Assembly: GCA_949358305.1 (NCBI GenBank)
Contig: OX442315.1
Location: forward strand, 10,690,427 to 10,754,426
Reading direction: 5' to 3'
Length of the DNA stretch: 64,000 nt
DNA from: Strigamia acuminata
Taxonomy: Eukaryota; Arthropoda; Chilopoda; Geophilomorpha; Linotaeniidae
Below the pieces are notes generated by a model. That model was given only the letters and a program-made list of their open reading frames with translations. It did not search any database and was not told where the DNA came from. Made by a program: the position numbers and the translations under genes. This document shows positions 33,901-45,469 of the stretch, one piece after another; the stretch's first letter is position 1, and each line of letters opens with the position of its first letter.

Positions 33901-36900
33901 AAGTGGTTTTCTGGAACTTTCTGCTGTTCGCGGTCAAGCAGGACTTCAGTCCGTCGGCGCTCGCGTGCACGATCGCCGTGGAGGCGCTCATGCAGGAGAA
34001 ATTCCACATCACGTGGGTTTTGAAACTGTTTTTGAAGATGGCGCGGGAGGACGTGCGTCAAGTGAACCGGAGGAACATCGAGTTTCTGCGCGAGGTGACC
34101 AAGTGTTTCTGCATTCCGCAGAACTTGGCGCGGCTGGATGCGTTTCTCGATAAGTTGGGTTATCGCTCGAGTTTGGGTTACGAGGAGGAGAGTTGCGAGC
34201 CGGGCGGGCATTCGCCGGAGTTGAGCGTGGCGAATTCGGTGGAGACGTTGAAGGAGGTGGCGACGGAGAACCCGTGCGACGAGAAGATGTGGAGTCATTT
34301 TTTGAGAATTGAAGTCGTGAACGAAGAGGATTTTAATGTTTTGTTGGAGTGGTTTTTGAGGGATATGACGGATTTGGCGGAGAAGTTTCGGTCTTTTTAT
34401 GCGTTCGCAAAAGGTAAGGTTAAAAGGAAGATAAATGGTGGGGGATTGTAAATGGATTGTGAATGGGTTTTATTTTGTGGGATCGGGCACGAGTGTGCTT
34501 ATATATAAAAAGAATGCATTTTTAGATGAAAAATGCATTTTGAAGTGAAGAAAATGTATTTTCAGGTGAAGAAAATGTATTTTCAGGTGAAAAAAAATGT
34601 ATTTTTAGGTGAAAAACATGTATTTTCATGTAAAAGAAATGCACTTTCAGGTGAAAAAATGCATATTCAGGTGAAAAATTGCATTTTCAGGTGAAAAATT
34701 GCATTTTCAGGTGGAAAAATGCATTTTCTGATGAAGAAATGCAGTTTCAGAATTTAAAAAAATGCGTTTTCAGAGGACAAAATACATTTTCAGATGAAAA
34801 AATACATTTTCAAGTGAAGAAAATGCATTTTCAGTTGGAAAAAAATTCATTGTTGGATGAAAAATGCATTTTCAGGTGAAATAAAATGCAATTTTAGATG
34901 ATAAAATGCATTGTTGGATGAAACATACCATTTTTAGGTGAAAAAAATGTATTTTCTTAACTTTTCAGGTGAGAAAATGCATTCTCAGATTTAATTTAGA
35001 TAAAAGTCCATAAAAAACTTAACTTTTAACACCTTAAAATCATTTTTTTACAATAAAAATGGATACATACTTACTTTTTCATTGCTTATCGCAGTTGGTG
35101 CAACTGTTCACAACCTGTGAAACAATTGCGCGAACCGTCTGTGCCGCTTGGTCTGTTGATGCCAAAATCAAACTGGAAAATCCCCGTCTGCGTGCAAATA
35201 AACGCAGCAAATACACGATAATAATCACTTGTGTGCAATAAACAATTTCAGACTTGTGTTTTCATGAACAAAAAATTGAATTTGTTACTGTTTGTTACTA
35301 TTAGAGTGAATTTTGCATTTGTAGTGATTGTTTTGTTTGTTTTGTAGCCAGGACTAACATTGAGGATCCGTCAAACATGCCACGAGTGAACGATCGCTAT
35401 TGGTTGAGCCGATTAGTGATTGAATTAATGCTGACATGTAGCAACCAAATGCAGTTGGAAGAGGCGTACAAAATCCTGAACATAGCTAGGAATTTTAAGA
35501 TTTCATTCCTGCATCATCATGCGATTACAACGACTGAATTAGTTCTCGCAGTCATCCAGATTTGCTTGAAGACCGGCAACGAATACACAGCTTTGGACAT
35601 CTTGAAAGGTATGGTTTTAATTAGACTAATTTGTTTGCAGCGGCGACTAAAATTGCATTTTTTGCATAAAAATTGCTTTTTTTTGCATAAAAATTGCATT
35701 TTTTGCCTAAAAATCTAAAAATTGCATTTTTCTGCATAAAAATTGCATTTTTCTGCATAAAAATTGCATTTTTCTGCATAAAAATTGCATTTTGCTGCAT
35801 AAAAATTGAATTTTTTGCATAAAAATTGAATTTTTTGCATAAAAATTGCATTTTTTGCATGAAAATTGCATTTTTTTGCATAAAAATTGCATTTTTATGC
35901 CTAAAAATCTAAAAATTGCATTTTTCTGCATAAAGATTGCATTTTTCTGCATAAAAATTGTTGTAATTAGATGATACTTATTTTAAACTTAACAGATGGA
36001 TTTAGTTCTACATCTTGATTGGCGGTCAGTTCCACTCGCACAACAGAAAGAAAGAAACACTGCAGCGCTTGCGTTACAACTCCTTTTTCAGCTTCCTTAT
36101 CCTTGCGGTCAGTCACCTAAGGACCCTTACGTCAAATGTTGGACCCGCTGGCGGCGTACAAATTATTCTGACTTTTAATCAATAAAACTATTAATGACAC
36201 TTAAAACAATACACAATTCGTCTGACCAATACATGAACATAAAAACATGATGTTGGTGACTAAGGAGGATATAATGTATAGATTCATTACAACACTTGGT
36301 GCTTATTGTTCTCTTGTGCAACTGCACAGAGCACCAATGGGGCACATTAATGCATCCAAAATTCACCGATGAGCATTGAAAACAATGACCAATGGGGCGG
36401 CGGGCCCAGGGCACTTGTAGAATATACAAGGCATGTTCAATCTAAAATGAATTTTGCTGATTTTCTTGATTTCGGGTGACCGGAAGTGACGGTTTTTACA
36501 ACATAGAAACGAAATCTGATTTTGGGAAATCCATGTGTAGGGTCGCTTTTTTTGATTTTTAAGTTGATTTTCAGCCATCTTGAATTGCACATAGAGCGAT
36601 CAGAGCAGTTATTTTTGTTTGCAGTTTTACAATTGCTATTGGGAAAATCGTGATATTTCGGCCGCATTTGAGATCTCGATTGCGGCCCACCGTATTTAAA
36701 CGTCCCGCCATGCTGAGGCATGGGAATATTGCGATATTTTGGCGACGTTTGTAAGCAGGAAGTTCTCCCAACGGTTCTAATTGCGCATGTGCAACTGTTG
36801 GATTTTGGGAAATTTTAAGGTCGTTCGAAGTTGAAATCCAATTTACTTGATTTTCGAAAATCAAGAAAATCGGTATTTCGGAATCCATTTAAGATTGAAC

Positions 36901-37189
36901 GCACCTACAGAGATTTAGATCCGTTTCGCCGAATCTGGAATTCTTGTTTCGCCGAATCTGGAATTCCCGTTTCGCCGAATCAGGAAAAAAGAAGTAATCG
37001 ATCAATTTTCAAAATTTTTCGTTTTTCTACAGTTGTGGGAATAATTTTTGTCAATTTGCTTTTGTTTCAGCGCCGAACGATTTGCAACGTGGGGAATTCT
37101 ACAAATTGTTGCTTGAGACGACACAACCCGACGAATTGGAAGCGCTGCAGTTTATTATGACGTCATTGCAATATCATCACACTGGTTGA
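30943..37189 (+). CDS. CCCH zinc-finger protein with long helical region (TOPAZ1-like?)
   Basis: Seven exons: 30943-30994, 31034-31135, 31199-31305, 32927-33046, 33648-34413, 35348-35608 and 37071-37189, giving 508 aa with all phases consistent. Residues 62-80 form a CCCH finger (C-x8-C-x4-C-x3-H, VCFEFWKDAVCPKENCNSIH) followed by LTWEE. The rest is helical, with motifs like ASIEIYRCFLSKC, EEAYKILNIARN and ALDILK that recall pentatricopeptide/TPR-like repeats. An RNA-binding role is a fair inference. The order CCCH finger then helical repeats reminds me of the germline protein TOPAZ1, but I cannot confirm this without a search. Exon 5 is GC-rich against AT-rich introns. Introns hold a piggyBac-like element, a pogo-like MITE, a third MITE and two minisatellites. 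Confidence 0.75.
32172..32814. mobile_element. piggyBac-like MITE flanked by TTAA
   Basis: The ends CACTGGAAAGGCC and GGCCTTTCTAGTG are each flanked by TTAA (32168-32171 and 32815-32818), the piggyBac target duplication. A GCGGTCATTTTGACCGC palindrome follows the left end. No transposase. It encloses a second inverted element (32352-32787). Confidence 0.8.
32352..32787. mobile_element. Near-perfect ~215-bp-arm palindrome nested in the piggyBac-like MITE
   Basis: It begins CCTAGAAAGGCCGAATGCGG after a TTAA (32348-32351) and ends CTTTCGGCCTTTCTAGG. The two arms are inverted copies almost to the centre near 32569 (AAATTTCCGTTTTTAATTTT). The termini resemble the outer element, so it is likely a second family member inserted in, or duplicated within, the first. 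Confidence 0.8.
33081..33603. mobile_element. pogo/Tigger-type MITE
   Basis: Starts TACAGTCTAACCTCGTTACA and ends TTATAACGAGGCTCGACTGT before A at 33603; these ends are inverted and flanked by TA. It contains ATAACGAA motifs and NAATAACGC tandem motifs. It lies in an (AAT)n microsatellite (33053-33082 and 33602-33616). Assignment to the Tc1/mariner-pogo group rests on the TIR style only. Confidence 0.65.
34510..34990. repeat. Minisatellite in intron 5 of the CCCH gene
   Basis: Units of about 22 bp such as GCATTTTCAGGTGAAAAAAT with many variants. The ORF at 34679-34879 is produced by the array. Confidence 0.85.
35645..35960. repeat. Minisatellite in intron 6 of the CCCH gene
   Basis: Units TTTTTGCATAAAAATTGCAT (about 20 bp), with a higher-order copy of CCTAAAAATCTAAAAATTGC at about 35705 and 35900. 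Minus-strand ORFs here are artefacts. Confidence 0.9.
36434..36900. mobile_element. MITE with GTTCAATCT termini
   Basis: The left end GTTCAATCTAAAATG and right end CATTTAAGATTGAAC are inverted. Subterminal TTTTCTTGATTT also occurs in both arms. 467 bp, no ORF with a recognisable domain. Located in the last intron of the CCCH gene. Confidence 0.7.
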
Positions 37190-37544
37190 AGGAAAAATCC
37201 TTCAGTCCAAGTCCAAGTTTCATGAAAATTATGACCAGTTTTGAGATGTTTAAAATATTGTTGAAACAAAGTCACTTCATTTTTATTTTTATTTATTCTT
37301 TGGAATTTTTCATCTTTTTATTTTTTCTCAAACGACCAAGAAGTGTGTAATAAAAAGTTATTAATTGTAATATTTTGTATTTTAAAAGCATGATTGTGTT
37401 TTGTTTTGACTACCCGAAAGACAAACAGCATTTTTACATAGCGTTTACCGTATTTATTCGGTTAATAGACAAAATGATTATGGAGTGGTCGTTATTTTGT
37501 TTGAATTGAAAATGTATGTCGAAATCGGTTATTAATAAAGATTC

Positions 37545-38100
37545 ATTTTTTGCCAATTTTGAGACATTTTTGATGAGTTTTGATAAAATTGAGAAATGTT
37601 TGATACATTTTGCAGATTTTTAGGAATGTTTGATAAGTTTTGCAGATTTTCAGAAGTATTTGATAAGTTTTGCAGATTTTCAGGAATATTTGATAAATTC
37701 GACAAACTTTTGATAAATTCGACAAAATTTTGATAAAATTCGACACAATTTTGATAAATTTCGACAAAATTTTGATTAAATTAGACAAAATTTTGCTAAA
37801 ATTCGACAATTTTGCTAAAATTCGACAATTTTGCTAAAATTCGACAATTTTGCTAAAATTCGACAAAATTTTGATAAAATTCGACAAAATTTTGATAAAA
37901 TCCGACATAATTTTGATAAGTTTTGAAAAATTTGACCAAAAATTTGACAAAATTTGACCAAAAATTTGACAAAATTTGACCAAAAATTTGACAAAATGTG
38001 ACCAAAAATTTGACAAAATTTGACCGAAAATTTGACAAAATTTGACCAAAAATTTGACAAAATTAGACCAAAAATTTGACCAAAAATTTGACAAATTTTA
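37545..38100. repeat. AAATTTGACAAAATTTGACC minisatellite
   Basis: The left portion has units around GATAAAATTCGACAAAATTTT; the right portion has units of AAATTTGACAAAATTTGACC. The minus-strand ORFs of 61-110 codons are artefacts of a period divisible by three. Confidence 0.85.
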
Positions 38101-39237
38101 ACCCAAACTTTTTCAAAATCCCCCAAAATCCCACCAAAAAAAAACAAAATTTTCCATCAACAAACACTCCCATCATTTCCTATTAAACAATCCCATCTTT
38201 CCTCCCAGTCCCAAACCAACCCAGATCCCACCAAGGACAACAACTACAACTAGCACCGTCCTTGACAAAACCACACACCAAAATACTTAAATAACATTGC
38301 CCGCACCACTGTGAAGTAAATCAATCATTTTATTCATATTCCTTAAATGTGTAGAAATCATAGCTGACAATTAAAGCTACATACCATGATTCGTAAACCG
38401 TACACAGAATTCAAATTTAAATATCATTACATTATTTACAAATGCCAATAGCAAGCTTTGATATACACCACAGTAAGTAAATGTCTATTACAACAGCAGC
38501 AAATTCTAAGCAAATAAAACGACACAAATTATAAAATTAAAACTTTTCAAAGCACATACAAAAATGTCATGAAAAACAACAACAGAATTTCCATCCAAAT
38601 TACACAATTAAAAAAACCTTTATCACAACTAACCAAAATCCGTATAAAGGTACAAATGCAGGCAGAACCTCGTTATAACGAAGTGTGGAGACTTTTAACA
38701 GTGTTATTTAACTTCGTTATACAGAATCGTCGAGGTTCCACCTGTCAGGAAAATCGAAAAAAAATAATTATAATTAAATTTTATCGTTAATTGAAAAATA
38801 TTCGCGATAATTTCTCATCTTAAAACGGAATTTCACCTGTAAAATCCCCCAAAAATTTAGCTAAATAATAATTATTTATTAGAAAAAAATTGGAAAAATT
38901 TTCATTCAATAATTTGACAAAAAACATGAATTTTAAGATAAGAAACCTCGTTATAGCGAATTCATCGTAGAAATCCTTGTTATTCCACTTCGTTATACCG
39001 AATTTCTAATCAAAAACGTGTAAAATTAATCAAAAAAAAAATAATAATCGACAAAATAATAATCAATTTATTTAAAAAAAAAAATTATATTTGATCATTA
39101 ATTGAAAAAAAATAATTCGACAATTTCTCATCTTAAAAACGGAATTTCACCCGTAAAATCCCAAAACAAAATCGATTTAACCAAATAATAATCATCTATT
39201 ATACAAAAATCGAAAAACAATGCAATTTACCTCCAAT

Positions 39238-39650
39238 TTCACGAAAAAAAATGGAATTTTCCACCAATTTCACGAAAAAAATAAAATTTCCCATTAATTT
39301 CACGAAAAAAATGGAATTTTCCACCAATTTCACGAAAAACAATGGAATTTTCCACCAATTTAACGAAAAAAATGGAATTTTCCACCAATTTCACGAAAAA
39401 AATAGAATTTTCCACCAATTTCACGAAAAAAATAAAATTTTCCATTAATTTCACGAAAAAAATGGAATTTTCCACCAATTTCACGAAAAACAATGGAATT
39501 TTCCACAAATTTCACGTAAAAAAATGGAATTTTCCACCAATTTCACGAAAAAAAATGGAATTTTCCACCAATCTCACGAAAAAAATAAAATTTTCCACCA
39601 ATTTCACGAAAAAAAAATGGAATTTTCCACCAATTTCACGAAAAACAAAA
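39238..39650. repeat. TTTCACGAAAAAAATGGAAT minisatellite
   Basis: About 33-34-bp units containing TTTTCCACCAATTTCACG followed by an A-run of variable length, which shifts the frame between units. Ends just before a pogo-like TIR fragment. Confidence 0.9.
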
Positions 39651-39879
39651 CAAAAAAACTACACCAAAAAATAAACCTCGTTACAACGAACTCCCCACAC
39701 AACCCACACAATCCCACTTCGTCATACCGAATTTCCAATCAAAAAACGAACAAAACCAACCAAAAAAAAAAAAAAATAATAATCGACCTTACAATAACAT
39801 AATAACCAATTTATTATAAAACAAAAAAAAAAAAAAAAAAAACCAAATAAATTCCATTTTCTTTCTTCCCCCAATAAAC

Positions 39880-40500
39880 CTAACAAGCACACCCGTCCGA
39901 CTTTGACTTCTGTTCATAATTCGACAATTTAATCTGATCCGGAAAATGATTGTACAACTCCTCTTCGGTCTCCTGCGCAAGCGCATTCATCGCGATCGTC
40001 TGGAACGCCTGTTCCACATTAATCGCCTCCTTGGCACTCGTTTCAAAATACGGAATATTATTCTTGCTCTGACACCAGCCCTGCGCCCTCTTCAGCGACA
40101 CGGCGCGCGTCTCCAAATCGATCTTATTCCCCAGAACGACGAAAGGGAAATTCTCCGGGTCACGTGGGCTCGCCTGGATGAGAAACTCGTCGCGCCAACT
40201 GTCCAGCGACTTGAAGCTGCTCGGCAGCGTCACGTCGAAGACGAGCACGCAGCAGTCGGCGCCGCGGTAGAAGGCCACGCCGAGCGACTGGAAGCGCTCC
40301 TGGCCGGCCGTGTCCCAAATCTGCATCGTCACGAGGCGGTCGTCCACCATGAGCTCCTTGGTGAGAAAGTCGGCGCCAATCGTCGCTTTGTATTGGTTGC
40401 TGAATTTCTTGTTCACGTACTGGTTCATCAGTGAGGTTTTGCCCACGCCGCTGTCGCCCAGGATGATCACTTTGAGGAGGACTTTCTTTCTGGACGTCAT
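39880..40500 (-). CDS. Rab7: Rab7 small GTPase
   Basis: Single open exon of 206 aa, the normal Rab7 length. Motifs: P-loop GDSGVGKTS (15-23), WDTAGQE (62-68), NKID (125-128), SAK (155-157), the Rab7-type N-terminus [20 protein letters not shown], and a C-terminal CAC for double geranylgeranylation. It directs late endosome/lysosome fusion and transport. No intron interrupts the coding frame, unlike most genes in this window. There is no poly-A tail or flanking repeat that would prove retroposition, and all motifs are intact, so it is probably functional. It is transcribed divergently from the RING-WWE gene, 568 bp away. Confidence 0.95.
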   Translation of the reverse strand: MTSRKKVLLKVIILGDSGVGKTSLMNQYVNKKFSNQYKATIGADFLTKELMVDDRLVTMQIWDTAGQERFQSLGVAFYRGADCCVLVFDVTLPSSFKSLDSWRDEFLIQASPRDPENFPFVVLGNKIDLETRAVSLKRAQGWCQSKNNIPYFETSAKEAINVEQAFQTIAMNALAQETEEELYNHFPDQIKLSNYEQKSKSDGCAC

Positions 40501-41068
40501 GCTCGTTTTGTTTCAGGCTTCTCGATGCGACGTTTGCGCTGAGGGATGGCTTTTCAAAATGGCGTGTTGTTGTGGCTGGGTCACAGGGTGGCAAAGTTGC
40601 ACATGACTGCTTGCGTCATTCGCAACTGGTGGGGAGTTTTCCCGATTAGCTACGAATTGTTTTTATTTTATTTTGTTGGGTTTGATTTTTAGGTTTTGGT
40701 GTTTTAATTTGTTGTTGAGGTTTTTTTTTTTGGTTTGTTTTTTGGGTTTGAGGGTTGTTTTTTTAATGACGTCATATCACGGTGACTATATGTCTCGTAT
40801 CTTTTTGATGATTATAGGGGATTTTTTGGGAAATTGGTGACAAAGGAGAATAAAATACAGAAATTAATCGGAAAAGTTGGGATTAAAAATTCTGAAATTT
40901 TTATTTTTAGATGTTTTGTACGATCTTTGATCTAGATCCGGATCCGGATCAAACAAAAATGGCCGTCGATGTTTCGGCCGTTTGTTTTGTGGTTTTGTTT
41001 TCGTTGTCGCGAGTGTGAATTTCGTGGTGCGATTGATCGATTGGAATTGGAATTAACTTGCGGGAAAT
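40501..41068. promoter_or_regulatory. Divergent promoter region, Rab7 / RNF146-like
   Basis: 568 bp between outward-facing start codons. No TATA box. Contains GATCTAGATCCGGATCCGGATC (about 40930-40951), an inverted-repeat-rich stretch that could be regulatory; this is speculation. Confidence 0.4.
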
Positions 41069-42882
41069 ATGGCGGAGAGGGACGAGGAAAGGATAGAGGA
41101 ACCCCAAGGTCCTGAACGAAAAATTGATAAAAAAGGTGGAGAAGAAAATGGAAGTTGTTGATATTTATTAAATTAAATTTGATTTAATTTTGTTTTTAAA
41201 TTTATTTTAGCGACTTCGCCACCCGTAAAGGATGTGTTGGAGTGTGCCGTGTGTCTACAACCGTGCGTGCATCCGGTGCAACTGTATTGCGGCCACATAT
41301 TCTGCTATTTGTGCGTGAAAGGAGTCGCGAATCAGAGCAAAAGATGTGCGATGTGTCGGCAGGAGATTCCGGCCGATTTTTTACACAAGCCACAGCTCAT
41401 TCAGGCTGAAAATGCCGGTTTTGCGTTTGAGGATGGATGTCAATGGTTTTATGAAGGTTGAAAAATATAATTCAGAAAATAGAAAGTATTGGCGGGACTG
41501 AAATTTTGAGGAAAATGATGATTTTTTTGGGGGAAAAATTGGATTTTAAGGAAGAGTTAATTTGTTTTTAAGTAAATATAGGAAGATTATTTATTTTTCG
41601 AGAAGGAAAATGGTGATTTTAAATAAAATTTCAGGGAAAATCCACATTTTTCTTACATTTCCCGTTATTTTTATAAATATTTCGGGGAAAACTATAATTA
41701 TTCATAATCGTCATTTTTCATGAAATTTCCGGGAAAAATCGTCATTTTTAATGAAATTTCCTGGAAAAATCGTCATTTTTCATGAAATTTCCGGGAAAAA
41801 TCGTCATTTTTCATTAAATTTCCGGGAAAAATTGTCATTTTTTATGAAATTTTGGGGTAAAATTATCATTTTTCATGAAATTTCCGGGAAAAATCGTCAT
41901 TTTTAATGAAATTTCCTGGAAAAATCGTCATTTTTCGTGAAATTTCCGGGAAAAATCGTCATTTTTCATGAAATTTCCTGGAAAAATCGTCATTTTTCGT
42001 GAAATTTCCGGGAAAAATCGTCATTTTTCATGAAATTTCCGGAAATAAATCATCATTTTTCATAAAATTTCCAGGAAAAATTATAATATTTCATGAAATT
42101 TCCGGGAAAAATCATTTTTCATTAAATTTGCAGGAAAAATGATCATATTTCATGAAATTTTTGTAAAAAATCATCATTTTTCATTAAATTTCCGGGAAAA
42201 ATGATCATTTTCCACGGAATATCAACCAACCAACACTTATTTCCTCAACCATCCCTTCTCCCCCAGTTTCCGCGACATCACATCAAACACTAAAAACTAA
42301 ACGTCCAACTCCATTCCAGGTCGCAACGGCTGGTGGCAATACGACGAACGAACCAGCACCGAGCTCGAATCCGCCTTCAAACACGAAGACCGCAACTGCG
42401 AACTCCTCATCGCCGGCTTCCTCTACACCATCGACTTCGAGTCGATGGTCCAATTCAGGCGCAACGACCCGTCGCGTCGGCGGCGCATCAAACGCGACTT
42501 CGCGTCCATCCCCAAGAAGGGCGTGGCGGGACTCCGCGTGCAATCCGCACCCGTCCAGCCCGTCGACCTGGACAACCGCGAAACGGCGGACGGCGAGGAA
42601 CGCGTCAACGCAAACGGCGCCGTCAACAACGGCGCAAACTCGCTAGTCGTCCACGTCGCGCGCAGCCTGGACATGTCCGCGCGCACGAGGGAGAGGGTCA
42701 AGAGCCCCAGTCCCACCCTCATACCCCCGAACAACACCCCGCAGACCCCCCACACCCCCAGTGCCAATTCGGGCCGCTCGTCGCCCGATGTGTCCGACGA
42801 TTCGTCCCTCACGCAGCGATTCGACGTCGTGCTGCAGGTCAACGGAGTCGGTGGCGCCGCTTCGGACGACGAAGCTTACTGA
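41069..42882 (+). CDS. RNF146: RING-WWE E3 ubiquitin ligase (RNF146/Iduna type)
   Basis: Three exons: 41069-41135, 41211-41456 and 42320-42882, giving 291 aa with phase-1 introns. The C3HC4 RING spans residues 34-71 (CAVCLQPC, CGHIFCYLC, CAMCRQE). The WWE domain follows from about 98 (CQWFYEG, NGWWQYDERTSTELESAF, FLYTIDFESMVQFRR) and is split by intron 2. In this family the WWE domain binds poly-ADP-ribose and the ligase ubiquitinates PARsylated proteins such as axin. The C-terminal part (from about 180) is Ser/Pro/Asn-rich and unlike a folded domain. It is shorter than vertebrate RNF146 (about 359 aa). Exon 3 is GC-rich while both introns are AT-rich; intron 2 is dominated by a minisatellite. 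Confidence 0.92.
41690..42215. repeat. Minisatellite in intron 2 of the RNF146-like gene
   Basis: Units of about 30 bp: TTTCATGAAATTTCCGGGAA followed by AAATCGTCAT. Higher-order alternation of CCTGG and CCGGG variants is visible at 41880-42030. Confidence 0.9.
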
Positions 42883-43170
42883 GTTTCGATTGGTCGTTGG
42901 GATTTTTGGGTGTGACACGTGATCTCCGATTTTTTTTTTTTGTTTAGGTTTTAAGGCAATAAATGTGTAATGTGGAACCGTGACGAATAACTGTTGAAAC
43001 GCAGATGTGATTTTAAGCCGGAAGCGGGACTTCGAAGTGTGGGCACTGGGCTTGCATCTTGTTGATGTGTTGTTGTTTTGTCGTGTCTAGGCGGTTGTTA
43101 TCAATAAAGAAATACGTCGTTTGAAAAGTTACTGAGTTTCGCTAGTTTCAATTGGTGAAAGTTTGGGAAG

Positions 43171-43405
43171 TACCGTATATCCCTGGGTATAAGCCGGGTC
43201 AATTTTATCAATTTTCGACTAAATTGTAGTAAATTTCATCAATTTTCGACTAAATTGTAGTCAATTTCATCAATTTTCGACTAAATTTCACAACATTTTG
43301 ACGTACTCGGCTTATACTCGCATACACCATTTATCAGCAAAATGGTGCCTCAGAATGGGGGGTCGGTTTATACACGGGTCGGCTTATACCCAGGGATGTA
43401 CGGTA
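43171..43405. mobile_element. TACCGTA-ended MITE (GTATAAGCCGG type)
   Basis: Left end TACCGTATATCCCTGGGTAT, right end ACCCAGGGATGTACGGTA, inverted. Internal repeats of ATCAATTTTCGACTAAATTG. Related to 51531-51965 by the TATAAGCCG motifs and by GAGGCACCATTTTGC / AAAATGGTGCCTC. Confidence 0.8.
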
Positions 43406-43877
43406 CTGCATTAACAATTTAAAAAATCGTGCAAACTTTGTCATACATAAACGTATTATTTTCATGATGCGCTGTGATTGGTTGAGAGATGCATTGAGAT
43501 CAGGGGGTACGACAATCAGGATCTGCTTTCGAATCTTTCATAGGATTCGGAAAGATTTAGATGATTATTTTAATTATTTATTAATTTTTTAATTTGTTAA
43601 TTTTTTCGTTTTAATTATTTTAAAAAGTCGAAAATATTTTGACTTCTGTCCAATTTTCAACAAAAAATTCAAAATTTTTAGAAAATGTAAAGATTCGGAA
43701 CGGCTTCAAAAGCCCATGTCAGAGATTCGGTTGCAAAAGTATCGGTTTCAACCGATATTTATGGAGACGGCAGTGTGGGATAATTATGTAAATTATGATA
43801 TCGGTTGTACTCCGGTTTCAACACAGTGAATTGAAATGAGCAATTTTTCTTAAAATATGTTTTTATCATCCTAACAG

Positions 43878-44017
43878 TAGCTGCGTTCAAAAACTAAAAT
43901 ATTTTGTGTTTTACTTCAATTTTAAACCAAAAATGACGTCATTTCCTGTTTAAACCCGTGTTAAAACTTAAAATACGCTTAAACTAAAATTGTTATTTTA
44001 ATTTTTTAATGCAGCTA
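43878..44017. mobile_element. TAGCTGCATTC MITE, full copy
   Basis: TAGCTGCGTTCAAAAACTAA at the left and TTTTAATGCAGCTA at the right. Nearly identical throughout to 24240-24379, so both copies are probably recent. Confidence 0.8.
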
Positions 44018-44374
44018 ATTTTATTCGATCCAAGACAAATTATGATTTGTGGTTTGTTAAATTTGTTGGCGAAGTGTCAACTGTAATTGAATATGTGGTT
44101 TATTCTGCGTTAGATGGACATTTAATATCTTGTATTCAATTACAGCTTGCAGGAATGGTGGGAGTGTTTCTGACAGGGGAGATGTTGGTTCAAAATGCCC
44201 AAGGAAAAGAATTTAAAATTTCTGTTTCCAATTTTATCAGGTTTAGGATGGTGAGGTGTCCTACGAGGTAGGTGAGTAAAGTTAGACCGCCATGCTATCT
44301 TCCTCTGAGTAATCTTTATCGGTTGATTCTGAGTAATCACTGAGTAATCCCTAATGCTGGCTTGACACTAACAT

Positions 44375-44515
44375 ATGTTGGAATTTTTGCCAGAAATTTG
44401 AGTTTTCTAGAAATTCTGAAGGTCATTATGAAAATTTGTGAATATTTATATGAATTTAGGCCAATTTCCAATATTTTGGACATCTAAAAATGCCTTTTAA
44501 GCTTGTTTTGGTTCA
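44375..44515. repeat. Dispersed repeat, inverted copy of the 25387 family
   Basis: Contains GAAATTTGAGTTTTCTAGAA, ATTTAGGCCAATTTCC and TTTGGACATCTAAAAATGCC, reading as the complement of the copies at 25450-25560 and 62560-62680. Confidence 0.65.
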
Positions 44516-44712
44516 TTTCTTGCTGAAAAAAATTCGTGGTCATATGTAAGGGTGCGTTTGAATCGGTTTGAATCAATCCAATCCAAAAAATTTCGGATGG
44601 CTGAACCAATTATCCAATCCTATCCGAAAAAAGAATGGTGGGGCCATTCAATTCAATTCAAACCGAGTGCGGATTGCGGATAGGATTGAGTCCCAAACGT
44701 CTCAAACTGATG

Positions 44713-45003
44713 AATTATGTTGCAAAAATGACCAAATACCGATGAATTAAGTGCAAAAATGACCAAATACCGATGAATTAAGTGCAAAAATGACCAAATA
44801 CCGATGAATTAAGTGCAAAAATGACCAAATACCGATGAATTAAGTGCAAAAATGACCAAATACCGATGAATTAAGTGCAAAAATGACCAAATAGAAATAC
44901 CGATGAATTAAGTGCAAAAATGACCAAATAGAAATACCGATGAATTAAGTGCAAAAATGACCAAATAGTAATACCGATGAATTAAGTGCAAAAATGACCA
45001 AAT
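44713..45003. repeat. ACCGATGAATTAAGTGC minisatellite
   Basis: A very homogeneous array of about 31-bp units (GATGAATTAAGTGCAAAAAT then GACCAAATACC). The last units carry a 6-bp insertion, GAAATA or GTAATA. Its low divergence suggests recent expansion. Confidence 0.9.
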
Positions 45004-45469
45004 ACCTAATGTCTGATTATGCGAACAAATCGGTTTTATGAACACCTGTCTCCCAATTAGTTCGAATAATTGACGTAAAATAAGTACGGACACAAGGAAC
45101 CCAGATTTAGTCCACTTTTTGTGTCGTGGGACTTACACTCTCTTTATTTATTTATTTCAGTTAAGTGGTACAAACTTTAAAAAGGTTGAGGACCGGTACG
45201 CTACACGGAAGCCCAAGTGTGGCACAGTAAAAGAAGCGTATTAACGATGTCTTCAGTTTTTAATACTCAAAATAGAAATCACAGATTACTTCACAGGAAT
45301 CAATTTACAAATAAAACTGAACCAAAGTGGACTGCTGTTAAAATACACTAAAATAAATTAAAACGGGTTGTAAAATTTCATGAATACTTCGCAGCACTAG
45401 TGTGGAGAGGTAAGAAGTTGAATGCAGCTGAAGAATTAATTTGGGAAAAGTTGGAAGTTGCCGGAAGAA

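Larger units (their letters stand above)
37190..39879. other. Intergenic region of tandem repeats between convergent genes
   Basis: Between the 3' ends of the CCCH gene and Rab7. AATAAA-like signals (AATAAAAAG near 37350) follow the CCCH gene. It contains two large minisatellites (listed) and several short pogo-like TIR fragments with CCTCGTTATAACGAA (38660-38743, 38944-39010, 39675-39735). No gene. Confidence 0.55.
42883..45469. other. Intergenic region with MITEs and a minisatellite
   Basis: Contains AATAAA (about 42959) for the RNF146-like gene, three identified repeats listed separately and an inverted dispersed repeat (43505-43740, related to 56870-57130: CGAATCTTTC / AATCTTTCCGAATCC). 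No gene recognised. Confidence 0.5.

Noticed and set aside
33750-34298. 182-codon antisense ORF and 133-codon alternative-frame ORF
   Set aside because: Shadows of the GC-rich exon 5 of the CCCH gene, whose own frame continues correctly across splice sites.
42333-42947. 204-codon Arg/Pro-rich ORF and antisense ORFs
   Set aside because: Shadows of the GC-rich last exon of the RNF146-like gene.
44713-45003. CRISPR-like regular array
   Set aside because: The units are contiguous tandem copies without unique spacers, in a eukaryotic genome; it is a minisatellite.
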